Positions 38,476 through 49,108 of a stretch of DNA of 64,000 nucleotides are shown here, piece by piece. This DNA is from Zobellia galactanivorans (lineage in GTDB: Bacteria; Bacteroidota; Bacteroidia; Flavobacteriales; Flavobacteriaceae). Position numbers and translations under genes: made by a program. The notes beneath the pieces were generated by a model. It worked only from the letters and a program-made list of their open reading frames with translations. It was not told the origin of the DNA and did not search any database. The stretch's first letter is position 1; each line of letters begins with the position of its first letter. The DNA lies in assembly GCF_000973105.1 (NCBI RefSeq), contig NC_015844.1:5328501-5392500 (forward strand), written 5' to 3'.

Positions 38476-41013
38476 CTAGTCCACTGCCTTGAGCTTCAAC
38501 ATCAACTCACCCGTTTTCAACCCTTCTGATTCTGCTGCTATCCTTACGTCGCCTACGTTGAAATTCGATTGTACGATAAGAAGACAGCGCCCCTTATCGG
38601 TTACGATCTTGGTCGATTGGTAATCTTGAACATTCCTGGCCGAACCATTGTCTACCCCCAACAATCTTACATCGCCGGTAATGGAGAAAGAAATTTCAGC
38701 GTTACCATGTCTTACAGGGTTCCCTTTTTCATCTACAATTTGGGCCACTATATGGGCCACATCGTAGGCATTGGCAGATAGTTGGTTCTTATCTACGGAA
38801 AGTTGAACGGCATAAGGCACTTGAGCCGTCTTTAATGAAGCCTCTGCCCCTACTTTCTTTCCATTTATAAAACCTTCCGCCCTAAGCTCACCGGCAACAA
38901 AGGGCACAGACCACTTATAAATGCGATCGTCAAAATCCTTAAGTTGTTTTCTGCCTAGCGAAGCATCGTTTAAAAAGAGTTCCACTTCATCGCAATTGGA
39001 ATAGACCTCTACAACGGTCGGTTCGTTGGTCTCGTAGTTCCAATATTCATTACTTTCATGCCAGAACCACAGTGCCTTCTCCCACCCGTTCTCTTTCTTT
39101 TCCACGGGCTCGCCCGCCTCGTTCAATTTATAGATCGATTTGTCTAAAGACTGTGTGGTCAGGTGCAAATGCGGTTCGTCGTTCCACAAAGTTTTCATCA
39201 TGTGGTACGAAGTCTTTTCAAAACCGGCCTGATCCAATAAACCGCTTTGAGTACCTTTTTTGGGCCAACCTCCATTCGATTCGCCCATATAATCGATTCC
39301 CGTCCAAAGGAAGAGGCCGGAAATAAATGGGCGCTCCATCACCGCTTTCCATTCGTGCCATTGCGGTAGATTTTCGGTTCCCATGATGACTTTATCCGGG
39401 TAATTCTTGTGGCCATAATCATAAATCACCCTTCTATAACTGTAGCCTACTACGTCGAGTGCATCGGCATAGCCTGAGAGATGACTTGCGGAGGGCAGAA
39501 TACAATTGGCCGTAACATATCGCGTAGTATCTAATTCCCGGGTCCATTTCGCCAATTTTTTAGCGGTTACCCCAATATCATATTTTTCCTTGGGCAAGGT
39601 GTTGAGTTTCTCTTTTATCTGTTCTACCGAATACGGTGGCTCTGAAAAGAAGTAATTGCCCTGCCATTCCATATTATTGAAAAAACCGGTAGCTTCGGCA
39701 TTTCGCGGATACGTCCATTCTATTTCGTTCCCGATACTCCATTGAATGATACTCGGATGGTTTCTATGGGCCAAAACCGTATTCTTTAAGTCCTTTTCGG
39801 CCCACTCTTGAAAATGCTCGGTATAGCCTCTTGTGATATAGTCTACACTCTGCTCGTTCATATTTTTTCTTTTGTCCTTCGGATTGTCCCATTCATCAAA
39901 GAACTCGTCCTGCACCAAAAAGCCCATTTCGTCACACAGGTCCAAAAACGCTTGTGAGCCGGGATTGTGAGAAATTCTGATGGCGTTACACCCCGCTTCC
40001 TTTAACTTCTGTAGACGCCTTCTCCAGACACCGTCGGGTACGGCCGCCCCTACCAATCCACCATCGTGGTGCAAGCAAACCCCTTTTATTTTTCGATTTT
40101 TACCGTTAAGGAAAAAACCTTGATCAGGGTCAAAACGGATGGACCGTACACCAAAAGCAGTTTCTTGTTGGTCTATGAGCTTTCCTTCATAAAGAATTGA
40201 ACTTACCACTTTGTAGAGATAAGGCTTATCGACATCCCACAAAATTGGGTTTTCAAGGGATACAGACTGTAATTGAAGGCTTTGATTATTCCCTCGAACC
40301 TCAATAGGTTGTATATGACTGTTGACTTTTTGCCCGTCCCTAGTATAAATCTCCATTCGGAGTTCCGCTTTTTTATCCTCAGGAAAATCATTCTGAATTT
40401 GAACCGACACCGACACCTCCGCTTGTTTTTCCTCTATTTTCGGGGTGGTTACGAATACGCCCCAAATAGGTATATGCAATTTGTTCTTCACCAAGAGTTT
40501 TACGTCTCGGTAAATACCCGAACCGGTGTACCAACGACTATCGGCATAACGGGTTCTATCTACTTTCACCTCTATCAGGTTGGTATCTTTTTCCGAATTC
40601 AAATAGGGCGAGATATCGTAGTAAAACGGAGAGTATCCATAGGGATGTTCCCCTACTTCCTTTCCGTTTAGGGAAACCTCGGAATTGTTATAGACGCCGT
40701 CGAACAAGATATAGGCCTTTTCATCCGATTTCAATTGAAGCGGGAATTTTTTACGATATATTCCCACACCTCCTGGAAGGTATCCCGTAGCCCCTTCCCC
40801 GTTTATAGAATCAAAAGAAGCCTCTACACTCCAATCATGAGGAAGCCTAATATTTTTCCAATCATCGTTTTGCCCCGTTGAATCGACCAAACGAAACTCC
40901 CAATCGAAATTAAAATCGGTCATAACATTAAACTGCGAGTCATTTGACGGCTCGCGGCCACATGAAGAGAGCAACACGGCTGTAATTACTACGTATAAAA
41001 AGTGTTTTATCAT
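38476..41013 (-). CDS. GH2 family beta-galactosidase-like lipoprotein
   Basis: 845 aa from the ATG at 41013, which places the lipobox (LLSSCG) near residue 17; the frame continues to 41070 without a better signal. The order is a sugar-binding jelly-roll domain, an immunoglobulin-like domain and a TIM barrel. The catalytic acid/base is Glu430 in WSIGNEIEW and the nucleophile Glu547 in [10 protein letters not shown]-terminal immunoglobulin-like domains follow. GH2 includes beta-galactosidases and beta-glucuronidases; the operon context favours removal of galactose from agar-type oligosaccharides. The lipid anchor places it in the periplasm or on the surface. Confidence 0.9.
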   Translation of the reverse strand: MIKHFLYVVITAVLLSSCGREPSNDSQFNVMTDFNFDWEFRLVDSTGQNDDWKNIRLPHDWSVEASFDSINGEGATGYLPGGVGIYRKKFPLQLKSDEKAYILFDGVYNNSEVSLNGKEVGEHPYGYSPFYYDISPYLNSEKDTNLIEVKVDRTRYADSRWYTGSGIYRDVKLLVKNKLHIPIWGVFVTTPKIEEKQAEVSVSVQIQNDFPEDKKAELRMEIYTRDGQKVNSHIQPIEVRGNNQSLQLQSVSLENPILWDVDKPYLYKVVSSILYEGKLIDQQETAFGVRSIRFDPDQGFFLNGKNRKIKGVCLHHDGGLVGAAVPDGVWRRRLQKLKEAGCNAIRISHNPGSQAFLDLCDEMGFLVQDEFFDEWDNPKDKRKNMNEQSVDYITRGYTEHFQEWAEKDLKNTVLAHRNHPSIIQWSIGNEIEWTYPRNAEATGFFNNMEWQGNYFFSEPPYSVEQIKEKLNTLPKEKYDIGVTAKKLAKWTRELDTTRYVTANCILPSASHLSGYADALDVVGYSYRRVIYDYGHKNYPDKVIMGTENLPQWHEWKAVMERPFISGLFLWTGIDYMGESNGGWPKKGTQSGLLDQAGFEKTSYHMMKTLWNDEPHLHLTTQSLDKSIYKLNEAGEPVEKKENGWEKALWFWHESNEYWNYETNEPTVVEVYSNCDEVELFLNDASLGRKQLKDFDDRIYKWSVPFVAGELRAEGFINGKKVGAEASLKTAQVPYAVQLSVDKNQLSANAYDVAHIVAQIVDEKGNPVRHGNAEISFSITGDVRLLGVDNGSARNVQDYQSTKIVTDKGRCLLIVQSNFNVGDVRIAAESEGLKTGELMLKLKAVD

Positions 41014-41128
41014 AGGTCTAATCTTTATTTTAAAGCCTGAAATAAAAAAAGCCCGATTGAATAGGAACAAACAACCGGACTCAACTACTAAAGAACAATA
41101 TTTTTACTTGTCAAAAACGGAACCATCA

Positions 41129-42145
41129 TTATCCTAAACCATTGGCATATGCTACAATTATGATACCTACCACCATACAACCAAGACCTCCGTATAAAAG
41201 ATTCCTGGCCTTGGGGGAGGCACTTACCCATTCTTTTGTTACGATACCGCTAACGATGGCGGTAGCTACGGAAGCCGTATTAAAAATGGCATATCCGACC
41301 GTATTCCCCGATGCCCCCAACTTAAAGGCTGCATAGGCAAAAAGGGCGGATGCGGCATAATGAAAAACCGCCATGATCAATATCAGAAACAGGTTTTTTC
41401 CGAAAGCCGGAGTCTTGAATTCCCCCCATGCATTTTTAGCGTTCAATTGCCATAGGAAATAGGCGGTCATAACGATACCCCCACTAATAAAGATCGGGAA
41501 CATTACGGCTACGGCCGTTATCCAATCGGCATTGCCCTGGGCCACACTGGCCTCATGCAAGTAAGGTCGACCTGCGGCATTGGCATAGCTAAAGCCCGTG
41601 GCCAATAATCCACCAACAACGGCGATCATAATGCCGGTCACCATTGAACCTTTGGCCGGCGCACCTTCGGAGGCTATTTTAGCTTCGTCCTTTTCTCGGG
41701 TAAGTCCGGCTTTACCGTTTAAGATAACCCCTAACAACACTACTAGAATACCGAGCAAAATAAAGGTCAATACATTTGAGGGAGGAAGTCCGTCTTCAAT
41801 AAACGGCAATAGGGAGCCTACCAAAATTATGGTTCCGATAAAGATGGAAAAACCAAGGGAGAGACCAATATGGTTAATGGCCTTACTCCACATCATAACC
41901 CCAATTCCCCAAAGGAAACTGGTAAGGCCCATTTTCACCCATATATCGGTCGGCATATTTCCGAAAATTTCCCCAAAACCCTGGATAAGGGTCAAAGAAG
42001 CAATAATCGGCACAACGAACATGGTCAAAAGAAAGAAGAGACTCCATGTATTCTCATACTTGAAACCTTTTGTAAATTTTTCGGGAAGGGCATAAAGGCC
42101 CAACATCAATCCGGCGAAAATCGCCCATAATACACCTTCGGTCAT
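41129..42145 (-). CDS. RhaT-like sugar/proton symporter (DMT superfamily)
   Basis: 338 aa with ten predicted membrane helices, starting EGVLWAIFAGLMLGLYALPEKF. The length and the FLWGIGVMMWSKAINHIGLSLGFSIFIGTIILVGSLLPF segment match the L-rhamnose/proton symporter family. It lies between the GH2 and epimerase genes in the L-AHG run, so anhydro-galactose or galactose is a reasonable substrate guess. No member with that specificity is known to me, so this is inference. Confidence 0.85.
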   Translation of the reverse strand: MTEGVLWAIFAGLMLGLYALPEKFTKGFKYENTWSLFFLLTMFVVPIIASLTLIQGFGEIFGNMPTDIWVKMGLTSFLWGIGVMMWSKAINHIGLSLGFSIFIGTIILVGSLLPFIEDGLPPSNVLTFILLGILVVLLGVILNGKAGLTREKDEAKIASEGAPAKGSMVTGIMIAVVGGLLATGFSYANAAGRPYLHEASVAQGNADWITAVAVMFPIFISGGIVMTAYFLWQLNAKNAWGEFKTPAFGKNLFLILIMAVFHYAASALFAYAAFKLGASGNTVGYAIFNTASVATAIVSGIVTKEWVSASPKARNLLYGGLGCMVVGIIIVAYANGLG

Positions 42146-42205
42146 AACTATAATATTTAATTGGGGCCAAGTACACCGGTTCGGGCATACCAGGCCGTGT
42201 TTGGT

Positions 42206-43249
42206 TTACCAGTTGAATTTAAAAATCGTCGTACTATCGTAATCCTCCCCCACTTTTAAGATTGTCTTCGGGGCGTCTGAAATATTGGGGCCATTTGGGT
42301 AGCGGTGAGTTTCACAGCAAAAGCCGCGATATTTACCGTATTGCAATCCCGATTCTCTTTTGAGCTCATCTGAAGTATATTTTCCGGTGTAGAGTAACAT
42401 TCCGGGTTCCGTGGTGAAAACTTCCATGGTGCGACCACTTTTAGGTTCACTAATTTCTGCCACTTTACCCAGTTCAAACCCCTTATCCTCAAAGAGGTAA
42501 AAATGTTCAAAGCCATCGCCCATAGCCTCGTGTACTTCCTTTATGGTCTTTGGAGAGCGCAGGTCGTCGACCTTGCCCGCAACAGAGACGTTTTCCCCAG
42601 TGGCAGCTCCGGTTTCATCCCAAAGCTGTTTGGTATCGGCATCTACCATTACGGTGTGACCCTCAACATTTTCAGCAAAGCCCGAAAGATTAAAATAGGT
42701 GTGATTCGTAATCGTAAAAGGCGTGTCTTGGTCGGTGATAGCCCCATACCGTATTTTAAGTTCGTTGTCATTGGTCAATGTGAAGGTCACCTGAACCGTA
42801 ACATTTCCTGGAAAGCCCTCTTCCAAATGTTTACTCTCAAGCTCCATTTGAACACTGGCAACTTCAGGCGAAAACGCCTTTACCTTCCATATTTTTTTAT
42901 CGAAACCGATTTTTCCTCCGTGCAGGTTATTATCGCCAACTATTCTTGCCAATTGGTATTCCTTTCCATTCAAAGAAAATCGGGCATCTTTTATTTGCGA
43001 GCAATAGCGGCCAACCGTTCCCCCAAAATATGGGGCATTGGCTTGATAGGCCTCGGAGAAATAGCTCTCGAACGTATCAAAACCACAAACGATTTCATCC
43101 GTTTTCCCTGTCTTTTGCGGTAAAAGAATAGAGGTAATGGTAGCCCCATAGTTGGAAATCTTTACACTAAGCCCATTATCGTTCTCTAAAGTATAGCGGT
43201 AAATGTTTTCACCGCTCAATACACCGAAATCTGTCTGTGTCGTTTTCAT
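42206..43249 (-). CDS. galM: Aldose 1-epimerase, cytoplasmic
   Basis: 347 aa without a signal peptide. The NYGATITSILLPQK start, the FGGTVGRYCSQI segment, the TITNHTYFNLSG His region and the C-terminal GFCCETHRYPNGPN with its catalytic Glu are all mutarotase features. It converts galactose-type aldoses between anomers so that dehydrogenases or kinases receive the right form. It lies between the cycloisomerase and RhaT-like genes. Confidence 0.93.
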   Translation of the reverse strand: MKTTQTDFGVLSGENIYRYTLENDNGLSVKISNYGATITSILLPQKTGKTDEIVCGFDTFESYFSEAYQANAPYFGGTVGRYCSQIKDARFSLNGKEYQLARIVGDNNLHGGKIGFDKKIWKVKAFSPEVASVQMELESKHLEEGFPGNVTVQVTFTLTNDNELKIRYGAITDQDTPFTITNHTYFNLSGFAENVEGHTVMVDADTKQLWDETGAATGENVSVAGKVDDLRSPKTIKEVHEAMGDGFEHFYLFEDKGFELGKVAEISEPKSGRTMEVFTTEPGMLLYTGKYTSDELKRESGLQYGKYRGFCCETHRYPNGPNISDAPKTILKVGEDYDSTTIFKFNW

Positions 43250-43286
43250 TATCGTAAGCGTTTTTGAATGTTCTAGTCAGAATTAT

Positions 43287-44381
43287 TTATTTCGATTGAA
43301 AAGCTGCCAGTTTTTCCCAATCGAACTCCACTCCTACCCCTGGCGTATCTGGTGCTACGGCAAGATGGTTCTCTACCACCAACGGTCTTTTGGTGTATTG
43401 GTCAATAGGAAAACTATGTACCTCTAGCCAACCTGAATTCGGTTGGGCGGATACCAAACTCACATGTAGTTCCTGCATTCCATGCGAACAGGCTGGAATA
43501 TTATGCTTATCGGCCAACCGTGCGGCGGCCAACCAACCTGTGATTCCACCACAATTTGAAGCATCTGGCTGTACAAAGGATAATTTTGCCTGATCCATGG
43601 CATATTCAAATTCATGGATGGTATGCAGGTTCTCGCCCATAGCCAAAGGAAAGCCTGTAGCATCGGCAATTTGTGAGAAACCTATATAGTTATCAGGAAT
43701 AATCGGTTCTTCGAACCAAGTGATATCGTATTCCCTAAAGCGGTTAATAGCCTCAATGGCCTTATCAACGGTCATTGAGTAGTTGGCATCGACCATGAAG
43801 GTCACATCGGGCCCGATGAACTCACGTACCGCTTTAATGCGCTCTATGTCCTCATCGAGATTTTCCCTTCCGATCTTAATCTTGACCGCGTTGAAACCCG
43901 CCGACAAATAGCCCTCCATATTCTTCAAAAGTTTTGGAATAGGAAACTGTAAGTCAATTCCCCCACAATAAGCTTTACAGGTATTACCCGCACCACCGGC
44001 CATTTGCCAAAGTGGTTTTTCGGCCTTCTTACAACGGATATCCCACAGTGCAATATCTATCGTAGAAACGGCAAAGGAAACGATACCCCCTCTACCTACA
44101 TAGTGCATGTGCCATTCAAGAAAATCGTAAATCCCATCAATATCGGAACCGTCCTTACCTATCAAGGCCGGTGCTATATCGTAATCGACCATGGCCTTAA
44201 TGGCATTTCCTCCTTTTCCACCCGTATAGGTATATCCAGTGCCCGTACTACCATCTTCTAAAGTGATCGTAGAAGTAATCAGTTCAAAATGCGTATGGTC
44301 TCCGTGTTTGGCATCGTTCATAACTTCCGGCAAGGGAACCCTGAACAATTTACAGTCAACCGATTTTATACTTGTACCCAT
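43287..44381 (-). CDS. 3,6-anhydro-L-galactonate cycloisomerase (enolase superfamily)
   Basis: 364 aa. The sequence closely follows the characterised Vibrio anhydrogalactonate cycloisomerase pattern as I recall it: a [14 protein letters not shown] start, [18 protein letters not shown] and the [13 protein letters not shown] segment. Lys167/Lys169 form the KxK catalytic motif. Asp198, Glu224 and Glu250 are the metal ligands, and His300 lies in [12 protein letters not shown]. It opens the anhydro ring of 3,6-anhydro-L-galactonate, giving 2-keto-3-deoxy-L-galactonate. Its start abuts the stop of the aldehyde dehydrogenase gene, which makes its substrate. Confidence 0.9.
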   Translation of the reverse strand: MGTSIKSVDCKLFRVPLPEVMNDAKHGDHTHFELITSTITLEDGSTGTGYTYTGGKGGNAIKAMVDYDIAPALIGKDGSDIDGIYDFLEWHMHYVGRGGIVSFAVSTIDIALWDIRCKKAEKPLWQMAGGAGNTCKAYCGGIDLQFPIPKLLKNMEGYLSAGFNAVKIKIGRENLDEDIERIKAVREFIGPDVTFMVDANYSMTVDKAIEAINRFREYDITWFEEPIIPDNYIGFSQIADATGFPLAMGENLHTIHEFEYAMDQAKLSFVQPDASNCGGITGWLAAARLADKHNIPACSHGMQELHVSLVSAQPNSGWLEVHSFPIDQYTKRPLVVENHLAVAPDTPGVGVEFDWEKLAAFQSK

Positions 44382-45836
44382 TTATGCCTTGTGTCTAATA
44401 TAAAACGTCTTTTTCTCCATGTACTGCTCAAAGCCGTACTTCCCATCTTCACCTCCCGAGCCACTTAGCTTATATCCGTTATGGAAGCCTTGGTGTTGTT
44501 CACCATGACCACGGTTTACGTAGATTTCACCGTATTCCAACTCATCATTACACTTCATGATGGTATTCATATCATTGGTAAAGACCATGGCCGCAAGTCC
44601 GTATTCACAGTCATTGGCATAACCGACCACTTCTTCAAAAGTCTTGAATTTCAAGACGGGAAGAATTGGCCCAAAAGATTCTTCATGAACAATGGTCATA
44701 TTTTGGGTTACATTGGTCAAAACCGTAGGCTCAAACCAAAATCCTTTTTCAAAAGCACCACCTTCAAGTTTTTTACCCCCTGTAGCCAAAGTCGCACCTT
44801 CTTCTAGGCTCACGGCAACCAAATGCTCCATATGCTTTAATTCGGAAGCATTTACTTTAGGTCCCATATCGGTATCCTCCAACATAGGGTCACCTACCTT
44901 AATAGCCTTTGTCTTGGCGATAAATTTTTCCATAAAGGCATCGTAAATGCCCTCATGAACGTACATTCTTTCATTACAGGTACACACCTGTCCACAGTTA
45001 TCAAAACGCGAGTGTAGGGCAGCGTCTACAGCGGCATCGATATCGGCGTCTTCAAAAACAATAAAAGGAGCTTTCCCTCCAAGTTCCAACTGAACGTGCG
45101 TAAGGTTTTGTGCCGCGGCCCTGGCAATAGACTGACCCACGGGCGTAGAACCGGTCATTGTCACCATTTTAGTAATAGGACTTTCAACAAGGGCATTACC
45201 CATGGCCCTACCCGGACCGGTCAATATATTGATGACCCCATCTGGAATACCCACTTTTTTCGCAAGATTACCCAATTCCAAAGTAGCCAAAGGCGTTTCG
45301 GAAGTCGGTTTTATAACGATAGTATTTCCGGCAACCAAGGCTGGACCTAATTTACGACCGGCCAAGGCCAATGGGAAATTCCAAGCGGTAATGGCAACCA
45401 CTACGCCGCGAGGTATTTTCTGGATCCAAATTTGCTCGTTAGGGTTGTCGGAAGGCACAATATCCCCCTCGATTCTTCTAGCCCCTTCACAAGCATATTC
45501 AATAAAAGAAGCGGTAACAGCCACTTCCCCCTTAGCTACTTTTAGCAGTTTCCCCTGTTCCTTGACCAAGAGCTCGGCCAAGAAATCGGAATTCGCCTTA
45601 ATCTCATCGGCCAACTTATACAGGAGCTCGGCACGCGAACGGGCCGGTAATTTCTTCCATTCCTTTTGGGCCTTTTCGGCCGCCTGTAGCGCTAGATGGG
45701 CCTCTTCGACCGTACCGTTCTGAACCCTTGCAACGACCTCTTCGGTAGATGGGTTTATAATATCTATGGTCTCACCTGAGGTTGAGGTAACCCATTTTCC
45801 GTCGATAAATAGTTGGTATTCTTTAATTCCTGACAT
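44382..45836 (-). CDS. Aldehyde dehydrogenase, probable 3,6-anhydro-L-galactose dehydrogenase
   Basis: 484 aa, standard length. The NAD(P)-binding GSTPVG segment, the general base Glu in LELGGKAP and the nucleophile Cys in NCGQVCTCNER are intact. The conserved ESFGPILPV segment follows. Family members include lactaldehyde and anhydrogalactose dehydrogenases. The adjoining cycloisomerase makes oxidation of L-AHG to 3,6-anhydro-L-galactonate the most likely reaction. It begins the metabolic core, 14 bp after the sulfatase gene. Confidence 0.9.
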   Translation of the reverse strand: MSGIKEYQLFIDGKWVTSTSGETIDIINPSTEEVVARVQNGTVEEAHLALQAAEKAQKEWKKLPARSRAELLYKLADEIKANSDFLAELLVKEQGKLLKVAKGEVAVTASFIEYACEGARRIEGDIVPSDNPNEQIWIQKIPRGVVVAITAWNFPLALAGRKLGPALVAGNTIVIKPTSETPLATLELGNLAKKVGIPDGVINILTGPGRAMGNALVESPITKMVTMTGSTPVGQSIARAAAQNLTHVQLELGGKAPFIVFEDADIDAAVDAALHSRFDNCGQVCTCNERMYVHEGIYDAFMEKFIAKTKAIKVGDPMLEDTDMGPKVNASELKHMEHLVAVSLEEGATLATGGKKLEGGAFEKGFWFEPTVLTNVTQNMTIVHEESFGPILPVLKFKTFEEVVGYANDCEYGLAAMVFTNDMNTIMKCNDELEYGEIYVNRGHGEQHQGFHNGYKLSGSGGEDGKYGFEQYMEKKTFYIRHKA

Positions 45837-45849
45837 TTTTCGTTAATTA

Positions 45850-47238
45850 TTAGTGTTTTCTATATGAATCCATTCGTTTGGCCGCAAGACCTTCAAACCT
45901 TCTTTCCAATTGCCAAAGAGGTCGCTCCAAGGTTAATTCCCAATTAAAGAGCATTTGATAAAGTTCACGGACTTTTTGAGGATATTTAGAAGCTAAATCA
46001 TTAGTTTCGGATATATCTTCCTTAATATTATAGAGTTCCGCAGGGCGATCGGGAAAGCGTACCAGCTTCCAATCGTTATGCCTAATGGCTCCCCTAGCTT
46101 CTTTTTTCCAATACAGTGTTTCATGTGGCCTCCCTTGCTTTTTTCCTTGTAGGTAAGGCAGGAGGTCTACCCCGTCCAATCCGTCGATAGCATTGACGTC
46201 ACCACCGGCCGCCGTAACAAAAGTCGGCAATAGGTCCAATGTACTAATTGGGTTTTCATAAACCGTATTCGGCTTTAATTTACCGGGCCATGACATTAGA
46301 AAAGGAACGCGAATCCCCCCTTCTAAATGGTTGGCCTTGGTGCCGCTTAAAGGAAGGTTCGAAGATTCGTTTGCATCCGATGGCCCACCGTTATCGTTAG
46401 TAAAAACAATTAGTGTATTCTTATCGAGGCCCAATGCCTTGATCCGGTCCAAAACCTTACCGCAAGCCCTATCCATGGCAATGGTCATTGCCGCTAGCGT
46501 CTTTCTTTTTCCGCTTAGGCCTTTGACCTTTTTAAGGTCTTCTTCCTTTGCTTCCATTGGGGTATGTACCGCATTAAAAGCCAAGTAAACAAAAAACGGA
46601 TTCTTCTGGTTCCTCTCGATAAATGCAATGGCCTCATCGGCCAATTCCTCCGTTAGATAGCCTTCGTGTTCTTGAAAACCTCCAAAACCACGTTCTAACC
46701 TATCTTCGTTTCTCGTAAGTTCGTTATCGGCTCCGAAGGGCATATAACTTCTTGCACCTCCGCGAAAACCATAAAACTCGTCAAAACCGCGTTTGGTCGG
46801 ATGAAACCGATCGGCATTCCCTTGATGCCACTTCCCGAACAAAGCTGTTCTATACCCCTGTTCCTTTAGGTAGTCGGCAATAGTTTTTTGATCAAGGGGC
46901 AAGCCCATATCGTCACCCGTAAGACCGTTTTTACTCATCAAACCAGGAACGTTGTTCTCTTCAAACCCAAATTTCTGCTGATACTTTCCGGTTAGGAGTC
47001 CCGCCCTTGACGGACCACACACGGCCGCAGACACATAGGCCTGCGAGAAGCGTACGGCATTTTTTGCAAATTTGTCTAGTTCGGGCGTCTTGAATTCTTT
47101 ACTCCCATGAAATCCGAAATCGGCATAACCGGCATCGTCGGACAATATAAAAACAATGTTCGGTTTGTCTTGGGCCCAGCCACTAAAGAGCATAGTGAAA
47201 GACGCAAAGAACAAGAACACACGTCTTGACCATTTCAT
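45850..47238 (-). CDS. S1 family sulfatase, exported
   Basis: 462 aa with a signal peptide ending at GWAQ (residue 23). The formylglycine Cys74 lies in CGPSR, the maturation motif. Asp34-Asp35 (LSDDAGY) and the DNGGPS segment supply calcium ligands, and GKWHQG the active-site Lys-His. Type I sulfatases hydrolyse sulfate esters, here probably on a galactan oligosaccharide. The S1 subfamily cannot be assigned by eye. It lies between the SDR and aldehyde dehydrogenase genes in the operon. Confidence 0.94.
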   Translation of the reverse strand: MKWSRRVFLFFASFTMLFSGWAQDKPNIVFILSDDAGYADFGFHGSKEFKTPELDKFAKNAVRFSQAYVSAAVCGPSRAGLLTGKYQQKFGFEENNVPGLMSKNGLTGDDMGLPLDQKTIADYLKEQGYRTALFGKWHQGNADRFHPTKRGFDEFYGFRGGARSYMPFGADNELTRNEDRLERGFGGFQEHEGYLTEELADEAIAFIERNQKNPFFVYLAFNAVHTPMEAKEEDLKKVKGLSGKRKTLAAMTIAMDRACGKVLDRIKALGLDKNTLIVFTNDNGGPSDANESSNLPLSGTKANHLEGGIRVPFLMSWPGKLKPNTVYENPISTLDLLPTFVTAAGGDVNAIDGLDGVDLLPYLQGKKQGRPHETLYWKKEARGAIRHNDWKLVRFPDRPAELYNIKEDISETNDLASKYPQKVRELYQMLFNWELTLERPLWQLERRFEGLAAKRMDSYRKH

Positions 47239-47283
47239 TTTTCTATATTTTTTGTGGATTATTTTTTACAATTCCCGGTACCA

Positions 47284-48054
47284 TTATCTTCCCATCCAGC
47301 CACCGTCTACCAACATGGTAACACCGTGCATATAAGCCGCTGCATCTGAACTTAAAAAGACTATAGGTCCCGCAAAATCTTCAGGTTTACCCCATCTACC
47401 AGCTGGTATTCGCGACAAAATAGACGCCGATCTTTCAGGATCGTTCCTTAAAGCCTCGGTATTATCGGTACTGATATAACCTGGCGCTATGGCATTTACG
47501 TTCACTCCCTTAGCCGCCCATTCATTGGCAAAGGCCATGGTCATCTGACCGATCGCCCCTTTACTGGCCGCATAACCAGGCACTGTAATACCACCTTGGA
47601 ATGTCAACAACGAAGCCGTAAAAATAATTTTACCTTCCCCTCGGGCCACCATCTCCTTACCGATTTCGCGGGTAAGGACAAATTGCGCCGTTTGATTGAT
47701 TTCGATTACCTTATCCCAATACTCATCGGAATGTTCAACTGCAGGGGCCCGAAGAATGGTACCTGCATTATTTACTAGGATATCGATTTTAGGAAAATCG
47801 TTTTTCACTTCCTTTATAAATTCATATAAAGCTTCCCTATTACTAAAATCACAAGTGTATGCCTTAAATTTTCTTCCCGTGGCCTCGACTTCCTGCCCTA
47901 CCATACTACCATGCTTCTCCAAAGAGGCGCTAACCCCTATGATATCGGCTCCCGCTTCTGCCAATGCTACGGCCATAGCCTTTCCTATACCTCTTTTACA
48001 CCCCGTTACCAAAGCTGTTTTTCCTTTCAGGCTAAATTGATTCAATATGCTCAT
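47284..48054 (-). CDS. KduD-like short-chain dehydrogenase, probable 2,5-diketo-3-deoxy-galactonate reductase
   Basis: 256 aa. TGCKRGIGKAMA is the cofactor loop, NNAGT follows, and the catalytic Ser and Tyr-x-x-x-Lys lie in TASLLTFQGG and YAASKGA. The C-terminal half (ANEWAAKGVNVNAIAPGYIS, RIPAGRWGKPEDF, VDGGWMGR) matches E. coli KduD very closely as I recall it. KduD reduces C5 of 3-deoxy-D-glycero-2,5-hexodiulosonate to give 2-keto-3-deoxy-D-gluconate. Oxidation of 2-keto-3-deoxy-L-galactonate at C5 yields that same diketone, so this gene would complete the C5 inversion. It follows the alcohol dehydrogenase by 24 bp. Confidence 0.9.
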   Translation of the reverse strand: MSILNQFSLKGKTALVTGCKRGIGKAMAVALAEAGADIIGVSASLEKHGSMVGQEVEATGRKFKAYTCDFSNREALYEFIKEVKNDFPKIDILVNNAGTILRAPAVEHSDEYWDKVIEINQTAQFVLTREIGKEMVARGEGKIIFTASLLTFQGGITVPGYAASKGAIGQMTMAFANEWAAKGVNVNAIAPGYISTDNTEALRNDPERSASILSRIPAGRWGKPEDFAGPIVFLSSDAAAYMHGVTMLVDGGWMGR

Positions 48055-48078
48055 TTTCTATGCGTTGTTTCCCTTTAA

Positions 48079-49098
48079 TTATTGTTGACAATCCATAAGT
48101 ACTTTCATACCATCAGGATTATTATCTATATTTTCAAATACTTGTTGAATATTGCTCAATGGCTGAACATCGGTAATCATATCCTCGAAGGGCAGTTCGT
48201 TTTTTGTAATCAAATCGATTGATTTTTCATAGTCCTCCTTTTCGTATACCCTAGCCCCGATCAGGCTCAATTCTTTCCAGAAAAACTTGAAAAGGTCTAC
48301 CGGTTTCTTTTCCCCATGAATGGCCACCATCAAGATTCGCCCGCGAATACCGGCAACCTCACACATAATATCCAAAGCAGGCTGTACCCCTGCAACTTCA
48401 AAAACCACATCGGCACGACGGTTATCGGTTTGCTCCTTCACATACTCTACTAGGTCTACCTTCGTAGGGTTTACGGCATGTAATCCCATTGACTGGGCCT
48501 TAGCGATACGTTTTTCGTTCACTTCTGAAACGATGACGTTTGCCCCTACTTCCTTAGCTACCATGGCCACCAAAAGACCTATAGGGCCGCCGCCCAAAAC
48601 CACGGCCGTTTCACCGGCTACCAAACCACTTCTACGAACGTCGTGGGTAGCAACCGATAGGGGCTCGATCAAAGCGGCCAATTTTAAATCGGTCTCCGCC
48701 TTTAGTTTATGAAGGACGAAGGCAGGTACGTTCCAATACTGCTGCATAGAACCCGGACTATCGATACCGATGAATTTTAAATCTTCGCAAATATGGTTAA
48801 AGCCTTTATCGGAAGCCTTTACCAAACGATCGTCCAAGGGACGGACCACAACTTTATCGCCAACCGCGTAGCCTTCAACCCCTTCGCCAACGGCGTCGAT
48901 GATTCCCGACATTTCATGACCAATGGTCTGAGGCATGGCCACCCGCTTGTCCATCATACCATGATAGATATGCACATCGGTGCCACACACTCCTGAATAG
49001 GCCACTTTAATTCTAACCTCACCTTTTTCCGGTGCTTCAATTTCCTTCTCGATTACGGAAAAGGTTTTGTTTCCTTTGTAAACAGTTGCTTTCATCAA
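48079..49098 (-). CDS. Zinc-type alcohol dehydrogenase, probable 2-keto-3-deoxy-L-galactonate 5-dehydrogenase
   Basis: 339 aa of the medium-chain dehydrogenase family. The catalytic zinc ligands are the Cys of GVCGTDVH, the His-Glu of GHEMSG and the Glu of EPLS. GGGPIGLLV is the NAD loop. The usual four-Cys structural-zinc lobe is absent: residues 90-115 contain only one Cys. It probably oxidises the C5 hydroxyl of 2-keto-3-deoxy-L-galactonate, as proposed for agar-degrading bacteria, feeding the KduD-like enzyme next door. The start follows the GH117 stop by 10 bp. Confidence 0.88.
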   Translation of the reverse strand: MMKATVYKGNKTFSVIEKEIEAPEKGEVRIKVAYSGVCGTDVHIYHGMMDKRVAMPQTIGHEMSGIIDAVGEGVEGYAVGDKVVVRPLDDRLVKASDKGFNHICEDLKFIGIDSPGSMQQYWNVPAFVLHKLKAETDLKLAALIEPLSVATHDVRRSGLVAGETAVVLGGGPIGLLVAMVAKEVGANVIVSEVNEKRIAKAQSMGLHAVNPTKVDLVEYVKEQTDNRRADVVFEVAGVQPALDIMCEVAGIRGRILMVAIHGEKKPVDLFKFFWKELSLIGARVYEKEDYEKSIDLITKNELPFEDMITDVQPLSNIQQVFENIDNNPDGMKVLMDCQQ

Positions 49099-49108
49099 AC
49101 TTATTTTC

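Noticed and set aside
41045-41080. A weak hairpin before the GH2 gene as a terminator
   Set aside because: The arms (AGCCCG and CGGACT) pair imperfectly around a long loop, and the genes on both sides fit one operon.
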